NCBI RefSeq assembly: GCF_010500865.1
Contig: NZ_JAAAWN010000002.1
Location: forward strand, 62,001-126,000
Source: Alteromonas profundi
GTDB lineage: Bacteria; Pseudomonadota; Gammaproteobacteria; Enterobacterales; Alteromonadaceae
Reading direction: 5' to 3'
DNA length: 64,000 nucleotides
Shown: positions 18,388 to 27,514 of the stretch, one piece after another
Position numbering within the stretch: the first letter of the stretch is position 1
Layout of the letters: each line of letters begins with the position of its first letter
Position numbers and translations under genes: made by a program
The notes under the pieces: model-generated
What the model saw: only the letters and a program-made list of their open reading frames with translations
Told to the model about the DNA's origin: nothing
Databases searched by the model: none

Positions 18388-19491
18388 ATGGAAAAGAAAA
18401 GGTTTGAAGTTTTAGATTCATTTAGAGGTCTCTGTGCTCTGTGCGTAGTAGTTTTCCATATGAGATTTGCGGGCTCTTTTACAGAATTTACCTTTTTCAG
18501 AAGTAGTGAATATTTCGTTGAGTTTTTCTTTTTCTTAAGCGGCTTTGTTTTGGCGCACGGCTATGCTTCGAAAAAAGATATAGATTTCTTCTCATTTATG
18601 AAAATCCGTTTCTATCGATTGTACCCCCTTCATATTTTAATGCTGGGAATTTTTCTAATAATTGAAACTGGTAAGTACTTTGCTTTTCGTTTCATTGGTT
18701 TTTCGTTCACAAATACTCCTTTCTCTGGCGCTTCATCGCCTGATGAGTTAATTCCGAATGTTTTACTTATTCAGTCATGGTTTCCGCAATTCGATCACTT
18801 GTCGTTCAATTATCCCTCTTGGAGTATTAGCGTCGAGTTTTACGTATATGCTATATTTTTTGTGACAATTTCTGGGTTTGTAAAGTATAAAACGGCAAGT
18901 TGGATAGTTTTATCACTAGGTGCTATTGGGATGTTGATAGGATCTAGCCTTTACCTACCTATTCCGGCTTTAAAAGGAATATTTTGCTTTTTTACCGGCG
19001 CTTTAATATACAAAGTTTATGTTACATATAATAGAAGGGTGAAATTCAATTTTTTATTTTCATCGGTGTTAGAGTTTACAGTACTTTTTCTAACGATAGT
19101 TGCAATTTCCATGAACTTCGCACTTAAGCCTTTAATCGTTCCTTTTTTATTTTCTCTTGTTTTGTTTTTTTATTCTTTTGAATCAGGGTTTTTTTCTAAA
19201 TTTTTTAGGTGGCACGGGTTTCAATGGCTAGGTATGCTTTCTTATTCTATATATATGACTCATGCTGCCATTTTATTTGTAGTTATATCTATCGGCATTA
19301 TTTTTCAAAAGATATTAGGACATCCTATTGCCCCAATGGTTGATTCGATTAGGTATATTGACCTCGGTAAGCCTGCGTTAAATAATACACTTGCTATCGC
19401 TATCATTATCGTTGTCGTTGGAATATCTTCTATTACCTATCGTTACGTAGAACTCAAAGGAATTGCTCTAGGTAAACGAAGAAGAAAATAA
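18388..19491 (+). CDS. Acyltransferase family 3 protein, EPS decoration
   Basis: Integral membrane O-acyltransferase likely to acetylate or otherwise acylate EPS sugars. The 367 residues carry the family start (FEVLDSFRGLCALCVVVFHM) and the later SWSISVEFYVYAIFF segment, across about ten membrane helices. Unlike the two other acyltransferases in this locus (23454 and 31286) it has no C-terminal SGNH domain. It lies in the same direction, 30 bases after the polymerase candidate. Confidence 0.85.
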   Translation: MEKKRFEVLDSFRGLCALCVVVFHMRFAGSFTEFTFFRSSEYFVEFFFFLSGFVLAHGYASKKDIDFFSFMKIRFYRLYPLHILMLGIFLIIETGKYFAFRFIGFSFTNTPFSGASSPDELIPNVLLIQSWFPQFDHLSFNYPSWSISVEFYVYAIFFVTISGFVKYKTASWIVLSLGAIGMLIGSSLYLPIPALKGIFCFFTGALIYKVYVTYNRRVKFNFLFSSVLEFTVLFLTIVAISMNFALKPLIVPFLFSLVLFFYSFESGFFSKFFRWHGFQWLGMLSYSIYMTHAAILFVVISIGIIFQKILGHPIAPMVDSIRYIDLGKPALNNTLAIAIIIVVVGISSITYRYVELKGIALGKRRRK

Positions 19492-19531
19492 AAGTAATAA
19501 ATACGTAGATTTTGGGGTTAGAGGTTTTTAA

Positions 19532-20770
19532 ATGAAAAAGGTTACATATATTTTAAAGTCGTTCCCAGTGCTATCACAGACATTTGTAATAGATCAGATA
19601 AATAACCTTATTGAGAATGGGTATGATGTTCAAATAGTTTCGTTATTTCCCGAAAAAATAGATTCAAAATTGGAAAGCAGCGTAGCAAAGTATGATCTTC
19701 TGTCGAGAACGGATTATGTGTGCGCAAAAGGCTCTAAGATTTCGAAAATTATTTCATTGTTAAACGCGTCCTTTACTTGTCTAAAAAATATAGTAAAAAC
19801 TAGGCCTGTATTAGAGCTCTTTATGCACTTAGTAAAGAGCGGTGATTTAAAAAGCGGTCTGACTATAGTCCGTTTATACCATTATCTAAAGACCAGTAGT
19901 TCGCTTTCTGAGCAGCACAGAAACGGCGTATTTGTCGCACATTTTGGCCAGTTTGGGGTAATAACACAGGCTATGATCGACGCAGAGACGTTATCCGGAA
20001 AGCTTCTTACGGTTTTTCATGGTTATGAAATGAGTGAATATAAACAAATCGAGATATGGAAAGATAGATATATTCAGCTATGCAAAGGAGAAAACAGACT
20101 ACTGCCAATTAGTGATTTCTGGCGAGAACGTCTTATAGCATGGGGGGGAACTCCAGAATATATTGATGTACTACATATGGGGGTGGATATATCTTCTATA
20201 CCTTTTACACCTCAACCTTTACAAGAAAAAGTTAATATTCTCACTGTTGCTAGAGCTACTGAAAAGAAAGGGCTTTCATACGCGTTTAAAGCGGTATCTT
20301 TGGGCTTGGGGTTTGACTTTACCTATAATTATATAGGGGGAGGTGAACTTGAAGATGAACTTAAAGAACAAGTCTCATACTACGATAATGTAGATAAAAT
20401 CAATTTCCTCGGCGCTCGTTCACACTCAGAAGTAAAAAGCTATCTCAATAACGCGGATATCTTTTTACTTCCCTCAGTAACAGACTCACTTGGCGATATG
20501 GAGGGTATCCCAGTTTCGCTTATGGAAGCAATGGCTGCTGGAATACTAGTTATTTCAACGCGCCATAGCGGTATACCTGAACTAATTGAAGATGGCGTCA
20601 CGGGTTTTCTCGCTCCAGAGAAAGATGCTTCTGCACTCAATCGTATTCTTAATGAAGTGTTCACTAGTGACAATATTAGCGATATTCAGTTGAAGGCTAG
20701 AAAGAAAGTTGAAGATGAGTTCAATTCTGATAACTTAACCAAACAGCTTATAAATTTCATAGAACAGTAG
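19532..20770 (+). CDS. Glycosyltransferase family 4 (WcaL-like), EPS
   Basis: A 412-residue GT-B enzyme. The N-terminus VTYILKSFPVLSQTFVIDQI is typical of colanic-acid WcaL-type transferases. The donor site is seen in NILTVARATEKKGLSYAFKA (~235) and GIPVSLMEAMAAGILVIST (~325), followed by GIPELIEDGVTGFL. The gene lies 40 bases after the acyltransferase, in one orientation with it. The substrate is unknown. Confidence 0.88.
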   Translation: MKKVTYILKSFPVLSQTFVIDQINNLIENGYDVQIVSLFPEKIDSKLESSVAKYDLLSRTDYVCAKGSKISKIISLLNASFTCLKNIVKTRPVLELFMHLVKSGDLKSGLTIVRLYHYLKTSSSLSEQHRNGVFVAHFGQFGVITQAMIDAETLSGKLLTVFHGYEMSEYKQIEIWKDRYIQLCKGENRLLPISDFWRERLIAWGGTPEYIDVLHMGVDISSIPFTPQPLQEKVNILTVARATEKKGLSYAFKAVSLGLGFDFTYNYIGGGELEDELKEQVSYYDNVDKINFLGARSHSEVKSYLNNADIFLLPSVTDSLGDMEGIPVSLMEAMAAGILVISTRHSGIPELIEDGVTGFLAPEKDASALNRILNEVFTSDNISDIQLKARKKVEDEFNSDNLTKQLINFIEQ

Positions 20771-20885
20771 TAGCATTTAAATAAACAAACGATGCAGATA
20801 GAAAAATGTCAACGGTGGTTATTATATAGATATAAAGTTGAAGCTATTTGCGATTAATTCTGTGAATCATACTACGGAAAGCACT

Positions 20886-21764
20886 ATGATTGAAAATGAC
20901 CCTCGAGTTACTGTGATCATTCCTACTTATCATGATTGGGAACGGCTCACAGCATGCTTAGATGCCCTAAAACTTCAAACTTATGACGCACATTTAGTTG
21001 AGATATTAGTCGTTAATAATGATCCATGCGATGTTCCACCCGCATTATCGTTAGCGGAAAATGTAACTATTTTGGCTGAGAGTAAGCCTGGTTCTTATGC
21101 TGCTAGAAATTTAGGTCTTGCTAAATCAACTGGTGAAATTATCTTTTTTACCGACTCCGATTGCAAACCAGCAAATGACTGGATTGAAAACGCAGTAGCC
21201 GTATTTAAAGAGAAACCAGATGTTGAACGCGTGGCCGGTAGAGTAAAAGTATTTTCTGCACATGAAAATTTTAAGCTGATTGAGTTATACGATTCCGTAT
21301 TCGCTTTTCAGCAGTGTGATTACGTCAAGAGTGGTTTCGCAGTAACTGCAAACTTAGCCGTCCGTAGACGATGCTTTGAAAATGTAGGGATATTTAACGC
21401 TGATTTAATGTCTGGAGGGGATGTTGAGTGGAATTTAAAAGCCACAGAAGCTGGCTTTTTGATGCGATATTGCTCGAATGTTGTCGTTCAACATCCCGCC
21501 CGAGATACGCTTAACGAGTTATTAGTTAAGGCCAAAAGGGTGGCCGGTGGGCGGTATAAAAAGGAAAGGTTTCAAGCAATAAAGTGGTCATTTACTCGAG
21601 GTATATTGCCACCCACAGGAGCCTATAAGACCATTGTCCAAGCGAGATTGAACAGCACGAAAAGTGCTATTATCCTTTTCCTGTTATTTTATATGCTCAA
21701 AGTTTACACATCCATAAATATTTGGTTACTGGCTCTCAATTTAGCTCAACCGTCAAGAAAGTAG
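20886..21764 (+). CDS. Glycosyltransferase family 2, EPS
   Basis: GT-A fold transferase of 292 residues from the ATG at 20886, which has a GGAAAG site five bases upstream; a TTG at 20838 would add 16 residues. Motifs are VTVIIPTYHDWERLTACL, SKPGSYAARNLGLAKSTGEI, the metal-binding DSD in FFTDSDCKPANDW, and GGDVEWNLKATEAG (the ED-like acceptor region). A C-terminal hydrophobic stretch (~262-285) may tether it to the membrane. It ends the 15104-21764 run of EPS assembly genes. Confidence 0.87.
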   Translation: MIENDPRVTVIIPTYHDWERLTACLDALKLQTYDAHLVEILVVNNDPCDVPPALSLAENVTILAESKPGSYAARNLGLAKSTGEIIFFTDSDCKPANDWIENAVAVFKEKPDVERVAGRVKVFSAHENFKLIELYDSVFAFQQCDYVKSGFAVTANLAVRRRCFENVGIFNADLMSGGDVEWNLKATEAGFLMRYCSNVVVQHPARDTLNELLVKAKRVAGGRYKKERFQAIKWSFTRGILPPTGAYKTIVQARLNSTKSAIILFLLFYMLKVYTSINIWLLALNLAQPSRK

Positions 21765-21803
21765 GGTTTATATCAGAAAATATATAGAGATGAGAACACT
21801 TGC

Positions 21804-21998
21804 TCATGGGTGTGCCCAAACTATTATATCGCCAGCCCAATTTAAGTAATGAGCGCCAAAATTTATAGTTCCTGAAAATTGACTGCTTGATACTTTTAAA
21901 GAGTTATATGCATTATTAAAGGGCACACCTGCACAACCATGACACAAGGTAGATGCAAAAAATGCCTTCAGAAAGGTTCGCCTACTTATTCTATTCAT
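21804..21998 (-). pseudogene. Fragment with a twin-arginine signal peptide
   Basis: A 64-residue reverse-strand frame starting MNRISRRTFLKAFFASTLCH has a complete Tat signal (SRRTFLK followed by a hydrophobic stretch and a Cys), then only about 40 residues before a stop. Tat signals normally serve folded enzymes hundreds of residues long, so this is probably the remnant of a larger secreted protein whose rest was lost; the next gene lies only 40 bases beyond. A genuine tiny lipoprotein is the alternative. No good ribosome-binding site is seen. The rest of the gap, 21999-22308, holds only the promoter-like site at 22258. Confidence 0.35.
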
Positions 21999-22257
21999 AA
22001 GGTTTCTATGTTTTTATCGGTTGTGTATTTAACACTCTAGCATCTGAAGTGATAACGTCTCTATTTATCATAGACTGTTATAAAGCGATTAATAAACGTA
22101 CTTTCGTTGAAGTTTTGGTAGCAATGCTCGAACGCTTCTTTTCGTTTTAGCTTCAGAACTTTATCGATAGATATTCAGGTGTCACTTTTCTGTATAAGTA
22201 GAGAGGTATCCTATTGGAAATGTTATGTTGTCTAACTAATTAAAAAATGTTAGTGCG

Positions 22258-22273
22258 CGGCACTAACCTTGCT
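22258..22273 (+). promoter_or_regulatory. Sigma-54 (-24/-12) promoter for the glycosyltransferase at 22309
   Basis: CGGCACTAACCTTGCT has GGCAC and a perfect TTGCT with the obligatory 10 bases between GG and GC; only the first and seventh consensus bases differ. Transcription would begin near 22284, about 25 bases before the ATG. It is the second strong match of this kind in the EPS locus. Confidence 0.65.
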
Positions 22274-22308
22274 TAATTCAAATTAATTTCTCCTGAGTAT
22301 GTAATACA

Positions 22309-23388
22309 ATGAAAGTTCTGCACGTTTGCGAATCTGTTACCGGCGGCATAGCCACTTACCTGAATGAACTCATACCTCATCAAATTAGTCTGTATGGTAT
22401 AGAAAACGTTAGGTTGATAGTTGCGAGAGAGCAGGCGAAGGAAATCATCTTACCCAGTAGAGTTATTGTTACGTTCGAACAACTTAGTAGATCTAGTTTG
22501 GTTGCCCAATATCGAATGTCGCAAACGTACTTTAAACAGGTTAAAGATTTCCAGCCTTCTGTGGTTCACGTTCATAGTACGTTTGCCGGGCTTTGGTTTA
22601 GATTGCCGTTACTGTGGAAAAAGAAGAAGCCCTACAAAGTAGTTTACTGTAGTCACGGGTGGGCATTTGATATGCAAAAGCCTATGTGGATTAAGCATAT
22701 ATTTGCCTTCGCTGAAAAGGCACTTTTGCATTGTACTGATAACGTAGTGTGTATAAGCGAGCATGATAAAAAGCTTGCGGCGTCCTTCGGAATCAGCACA
22801 AAAAAGTTAAAAGTAGTTAAAAATACAGTTGAACTCGCAGATAAGAAAATTACTCCGGTGGACTTAGATCCTAACCTTATTAATTACTTGTATGTTGGTA
22901 GGTTCGATGAGCAAAAAGGTTTTGATATTTTATCAGATGCAGTTCACGCAAGCGAAAATAGAAATTTTCGTGTTTATTGTATAGGCGGAGCTGTAGTGTC
23001 TAGTACAGATACAGCCCAGTGCTTTGAAGACCCTCGCCTCATAGCGTTAGGTTGGAAACCAAAGAACGAAGTATTGCGGTACATGAAAGGTTGCGAAGCA
23101 CTTATTGTGCCCTCAAGATGGGAAGGGTTCGGCTTAGTGGCACTGGAAGCTTTAGTTTGCGGGTGTCCCGTTTTTCATAGTGGGGCAGGGGGCTTACCAG
23201 AGATTTTACCTAATAGCGAATACTCTACTCAGTTAGCTGCGCCAATGGTTGAGTCGATTCAAAAGCTATTTGATAGAACGAGTAAAAGAATGCTCGTCGA
23301 AAGGAAAAGGCAACTCAGTAAGGTTTTTAAGCTTACCTATACGGTAAAGAACCTAGCTGAGGAGCTGAACGAAATATATAAAAATTAA
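22309..23388 (+). CDS. Glycosyltransferase family 4, EPS
   Basis: A 359-residue GT-B enzyme. The N-terminus MKVLHVCESVTGGIATYLNE contains the acceptor-side Gly loop; VVYCSHGWAFDM (~115) is typical of family members acting on UDP-sugars. The donor-binding signature is YLYVGRFDEQKGFDILSDA and SRWEGFGLVALEALVCGCP (E-x7-E). It is the first gene after a gap of about 540 bases with a sigma-54-like promoter, so it probably heads a separate transcript running through the acyltransferase and beta-helix genes. Confidence 0.88.
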   Translation: MKVLHVCESVTGGIATYLNELIPHQISLYGIENVRLIVAREQAKEIILPSRVIVTFEQLSRSSLVAQYRMSQTYFKQVKDFQPSVVHVHSTFAGLWFRLPLLWKKKKPYKVVYCSHGWAFDMQKPMWIKHIFAFAEKALLHCTDNVVCISEHDKKLAASFGISTKKLKVVKNTVELADKKITPVDLDPNLINYLYVGRFDEQKGFDILSDAVHASENRNFRVYCIGGAVVSSTDTAQCFEDPRLIALGWKPKNEVLRYMKGCEALIVPSRWEGFGLVALEALVCGCPVFHSGAGGLPEILPNSEYSTQLAAPMVESIQKLFDRTSKRMLVERKRQLSKVFKLTYTVKNLAEELNEIYKN

Positions 23389-23453
23389 GTGTCTCTGAAA
23401 TTACAATTTAATGAATTAGCCTTGGCGAACTATAATTAATAAAGGAATAGTCA

Positions 23454-25331
23454 GTGAAATTTAGACAAGATATTAACGGACTAAGAGCTATAGCTGTTTT
23501 GGCGGTGGTGCTTTTTCACTTTGAGCCTGAACTTATTCAAGGAGGGTTCGTAGGGGTAGATATTTTTTTTGTTATTTCTGGCTTTCTTATGACCAGAATA
23601 GTACTTACTAAACTAGACGCAAAAACGTTCAGTATCACCTCATTTTACGTATCCCGTGCTAACCGGATAATCCCAGCGCTACTAGTATTAGTGCTTCTAT
23701 TGACAATAGTATTGCCATTGGTTATCCCCATCCCAGATTACTTAGAGTTTACAAAACGTGCAGTATCTGCCGTCTTATTTGTTTCTAACAACTATTTCTA
23801 TAGTCAGGGAGGGTACTTTGAAGCTAACTCGCAGTTTAACTGGTTGCTTCATACATGGTCTTTGTCTGTAGAGTGGCAGTTTTATTTATTATTCCCCATT
23901 ATCGTTGTAGCCTTAAATAGATTTATGACCACGAACAAATTTATTTGGTGCTTTTTAATAGCGATAATCGCAAGTTTCGCGCTTGGCATTTTTTATTCGT
24001 ATACCAATAGTAGCTTTGGATACTTTATGTTAGTAACTCGCGCTTGGGAGTTACTTGCAGGAGGGGTCGTCTACTTTCTAAGTCTTAAAAATAGCGAAGA
24101 AAGATCAAAATTTACGGAGTATTTAGGTCTATTACTAATTTTAGGATCTGTTTTCTTTGTTAACGAAGCAACTCCCTGGCCCGGCTATATGGCAATTTTA
24201 CCTGTACTAGGAACCTGTTTAGTCCTTTTTTCTCAGCGTTATACAAGCCATATAACAGGAAATAGAATATTTCAACGAATGGGTCTTTGGTCTTATTCTA
24301 TATATTTATGGCATTGGCCAGTTGTGGTTCTAGGACAATTTTTTGATGTACCCTATTGGACTTTTTTTGGATTGATAGTGTCAGTTATACTAGGGTGGCT
24401 TAGCTATACCTTTGTAGAAAAAAAAGATATATTTTCATACTCAATATTTTTTATAACGAATAAATTAACAGCGCCTATTGTCACAATTAGTCTATGTGTA
24501 GTTATTGTTGGAGCCTATGTATCAGGTAAGCACTATTCAAAACTTTATCCTGAAAAAGTTAAACCTTATATTATGGGACTACATTTTTACGAGAATGGAA
24601 TACAACGGTATCCGGATAAAGGAAAAGTAGTTCATATAAACAAGGCTAACGACAATGCCCCTAGCTACCTGATGATAGGAGACAGTAACGCAGCTCACTA
24701 CGCTTACGGAATGGCTGAAGTAGATGACCGACACTATCTACTTTCATGGATATCATCTTGTTTAAATTTCCCCGATTATACTACAAAGCCGTATGCTGAC
24801 TGGATGGACAAAAAGTGGTTGAAACAATGCCAAAACAATTACAAAACGCTTTATGACTATGACGAGCTGGATGTGATTTTAGCGCAGCATTGGTACAAGA
24901 AAAATGGAGTAATCTGTGTTTCAGAAGAGTGTAGCTTAAATTTGAGCCTTGTTACCTACAATGATTTTCTCCTCAACCAACTAGAAAAATTAGTGTCTAT
25001 AGTAGGGACTAATAGAAATCTTTATATTGTAGGTTTTGTACCCGCTCCAGCTAACTCAGTAGTAACTTGTATGAAGAAAATTTTCAATTCTGACTGCGAA
25101 CGAAAATCAAGCGCATTTTCACCAGAGCGCATCGAAATAAACAGATTGCTTGAAAACTTTTCTACACGTTTTTCAAATGTGCACTTTATTGACCCATTTC
25201 AAGCAGTTTGTAATGACCAGCCAGTCTGTACAACGGTAATCAACGATAAAAATTTATTTTTCGATGAAGGACATTTGTCTCAGTTTGGTTCTCAAGTAAT
25301 GTGGGAATATATAGCTAGTGAGTTACCCTGA
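23454..25331 (+). CDS. OafA-type acyltransferase with SGNH domain
   Basis: Membrane acyltransferase of 625 residues that likely moves an acyl group, often acetyl, onto EPS sugars in the periplasm. The acyltransferase-3 domain (~1-350) begins with the family start RQDINGLRAIAVLAVVLFHF and GGFVGVDIFFVISGFL. It is followed by a periplasmic SGNH hydrolase-like domain with GDSNAAH (block I, ~410) and DEGHLSQFG (Asp/His block, ~605). It starts at a GTG with AAAGGA eight bases upstream. It is similar in architecture to the reverse-strand protein at 31286-33124, but the two differ widely in sequence. Confidence 0.92.
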   Translation: MKFRQDINGLRAIAVLAVVLFHFEPELIQGGFVGVDIFFVISGFLMTRIVLTKLDAKTFSITSFYVSRANRIIPALLVLVLLLTIVLPLVIPIPDYLEFTKRAVSAVLFVSNNYFYSQGGYFEANSQFNWLLHTWSLSVEWQFYLLFPIIVVALNRFMTTNKFIWCFLIAIIASFALGIFYSYTNSSFGYFMLVTRAWELLAGGVVYFLSLKNSEERSKFTEYLGLLLILGSVFFVNEATPWPGYMAILPVLGTCLVLFSQRYTSHITGNRIFQRMGLWSYSIYLWHWPVVVLGQFFDVPYWTFFGLIVSVILGWLSYTFVEKKDIFSYSIFFITNKLTAPIVTISLCVVIVGAYVSGKHYSKLYPEKVKPYIMGLHFYENGIQRYPDKGKVVHINKANDNAPSYLMIGDSNAAHYAYGMAEVDDRHYLLSWISSCLNFPDYTTKPYADWMDKKWLKQCQNNYKTLYDYDELDVILAQHWYKKNGVICVSEECSLNLSLVTYNDFLLNQLEKLVSIVGTNRNLYIVGFVPAPANSVVTCMKKIFNSDCERKSSAFSPERIEINRLLENFSTRFSNVHFIDPFQAVCNDQPVCTTVINDKNLFFDEGHLSQFGSQVMWEYIASELP

Positions 25332-25421
25332 GTTATCAAGCTATAGATAGCGGCAACAAATTAGCTTAATGGCACACTGCAATATATGTCTAGTTTCAGG
25401 AAGCTAAAATAAGGGGGCTGA

Positions 25422-27269
25422 ATGATCGACCTTAAGGTGCTTTTACAGAACAAAATTTCTAGTATCGAAGAACTGGCTCAAACACTTTTACAAGCTTTTA
25501 ATTTAGTGAATTTCAAAAACGTTTCTAGTTTGCTCACCTTTCGTAAGCATCGGGTAGGTGATGTACTTTCGACAGGAAGAACACAGTGGATTGTTTGTAC
25601 CGAACCAACTCCTTTTGAAGTAAACAATAGCCTTTATTTAAAAGCTATTGGCGACGTATTTGTAGAAGACTTTAATGACGGCAAGATGAGCCAATCGGAA
25701 TATGTATCCCTAGCGAATGATTTTTGTATGGCACAGAGTACAGGGAATCGCTTAGTTTTTGATGCAGATATTACCTACGAATTTTCTCACGACACTTCGT
25801 TCAATATTTACGTCGAATCCGGTGGCTGGTATTGTAGCGGCAACTGTAGGCTCGTATGGAAAGGAGCTCCAAAAGCCGGATATGCCATTAAGGTGTTGGG
25901 TCGCTTTGCTTACGGGCATCACTACGCATCCTTGGTCAATAACTCAAATTACTGCCCGTTAGAGGGTTTCAATATTGGTAATTACAACCAGATGCTGTCT
26001 GGTATTGGCTTATGCATTGGGAGTTCTGTGTCTCTAAGCTCAATGAATTCAGCTGTGGTAACGAGTAAGTTTACTATCAAGCGAGTTTCCGTATTCGACT
26101 TTGATGATGTTATCGTTTTTTACCCAGGGGTGTGGGCTTGCGAGTTACATCAAGTTAATACTATGGGGGGCTCGTGGCAAACACCTTTCTATTTTAATGG
26201 GTTAGATTTTGGCGAAAGTATAAAACTAACCAATTGCTTCATAGCCGATAATCACCGAAGAGTGGTTGATAACGAACTCGGAAAGGTAAACTTCAATACA
26301 GGTGAATTTATCGTATACGGTAGCTCATTTAATAACATGCGTGTTGTTGTAAACGGTGATGCCGTTGTTAAGATGAATTGTCCCCATTTCGAAAATCCTC
26401 AATCAAAGGCCAAAAATAAGCGATTTCTGGAAGTGGTAGGTTCACATGCATACTGTGTATTAGATAAGCCTCAGATAGTTATTAGAGATACGCCTATATA
26501 TAGCAACTTGTTTTACTGTAAAGCAGGAACAACTAAAAACCGTCACCCTTATGCGGGCGGATTAGTGTTTATCTCTCCTAGCTATAATGCAGCTTCTAAC
26601 TACCGACCTGATTTAGCCCCCTTTCAAGATGACGACATCGAATATGAAAGTGATGGATATCTAGAACTCGTAGGCGGAGGGGGACGCGTTTATTTAGAAG
26701 GGGGCGCACATATTAATTCGCTTTTTTACTCCAATAGTCCGATTCCTATATCGAGAAATCTAGTCGGTAGGAGTTTGATCAACAGTGACTTTAGCCAATT
26801 AAACCAATCTAATGTTCTTTCAGGATGGAGGGTGTTAGAGGACGCTGGAAAAGTTCGTATCGTAAATATCGGGAACAATAAAACTCTCAGAATTGATTGC
26901 GACAGTGAAATGTTTAGAACTAATGGCGTTTATCAAGAAATAGACTGCAGAGCTAGCAGTTTACTTATGCTTACTATGAAGTATCGTTGGGAAACCGAAC
27001 CACATGACGCCGCGAACTCATTTATTTCTATTGAAGTTGAGTTTAGAGAGAGAGATTCATCTGAGGTTATTAGTTCACGCCGTAAATTGAAAGGTTTAAG
27101 CGATCACACTGATGGGAAAACAATGAACTGGAATATGGCCCATATTTATAAGATTGTTCCGGCAGGCGCAAATAATGTGTTGATAAGATTATTGCTCAAT
27201 TCAAATGGCACTATAGGAGCAAATAACGTTGCTGCCTCTATCGACTCTTCAATCGTTAACTTAATATAG
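25422..27269 (+). CDS. Predicted beta-helix, phage-tailspike/pectate-lyase-like protein
   Basis: A 615-residue protein with no signal peptide or membrane segment. The N-terminal ~60 residues look helical; a segment around residues 45-125 (RVGDVLSTGRTQWIVCTEPTPF ... NRLVFDADITYEF) resembles the start of phage tailspike and pectate-lyase-3 folds. Residues ~125-450 show repeating short strands with Asn and Gly turns, as in right-handed parallel beta-helices. The last ~165 residues (LINSDFSQLNQSNVLSGWRV onward) look like a jelly-roll carbohydrate-binding module. Such folds cleave or bind polysaccharides, so a role in trimming, modifying or recognising EPS is inferred. How it would leave the cytoplasm is unclear. 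Catalytic residues could not be assigned. Confidence 0.55.
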   Translation: MIDLKVLLQNKISSIEELAQTLLQAFNLVNFKNVSSLLTFRKHRVGDVLSTGRTQWIVCTEPTPFEVNNSLYLKAIGDVFVEDFNDGKMSQSEYVSLANDFCMAQSTGNRLVFDADITYEFSHDTSFNIYVESGGWYCSGNCRLVWKGAPKAGYAIKVLGRFAYGHHYASLVNNSNYCPLEGFNIGNYNQMLSGIGLCIGSSVSLSSMNSAVVTSKFTIKRVSVFDFDDVIVFYPGVWACELHQVNTMGGSWQTPFYFNGLDFGESIKLTNCFIADNHRRVVDNELGKVNFNTGEFIVYGSSFNNMRVVVNGDAVVKMNCPHFENPQSKAKNKRFLEVVGSHAYCVLDKPQIVIRDTPIYSNLFYCKAGTTKNRHPYAGGLVFISPSYNAASNYRPDLAPFQDDDIEYESDGYLELVGGGGRVYLEGGAHINSLFYSNSPIPISRNLVGRSLINSDFSQLNQSNVLSGWRVLEDAGKVRIVNIGNNKTLRIDCDSEMFRTNGVYQEIDCRASSLLMLTMKYRWETEPHDAANSFISIEVEFRERDSSEVISSRRKLKGLSDHTDGKTMNWNMAHIYKIVPAGANNVLIRLLLNSNGTIGANNVAASIDSSIVNLI

Positions 27270-27514
27270 CAGATAGGTTGAATATAATCTTACATAAAAA
27301 ACTAGGTGGAATATACTCGGCTCGAACTAAAGCAAAGTATAATCTTTCGAGTATTTAAAAATCTATTTTTAGGGGGGAGGGGAGGCGTACTCAAACCATC
27401 TACGCGACAATAAAAAGTTATTTTTTTTGCAATTGTATAGCTGTTTATTCAATAATCAGAAACGCGGACAGCGTTTAAAATCAATGTTTTAATAAAAGGA
27501 AATTATAATACCTA

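Noticed and set aside
25351-25366. A further GG-N10-GC sequence (CGGCAACAAATTAGCT) upstream of the beta-helix gene
   Set aside because: Spacing is right but both elements are weak (GGCAAC and TAGCT), and in AT-rich DNA this level of match is expected by chance.
27371-27385. G-rich run before the flippase gene as a promoter or quadruplex
   Set aside because: It satisfies GG-N10-GC only because it is nearly all G, and there are too few separated G-tracts to argue for a quadruplex with confidence.
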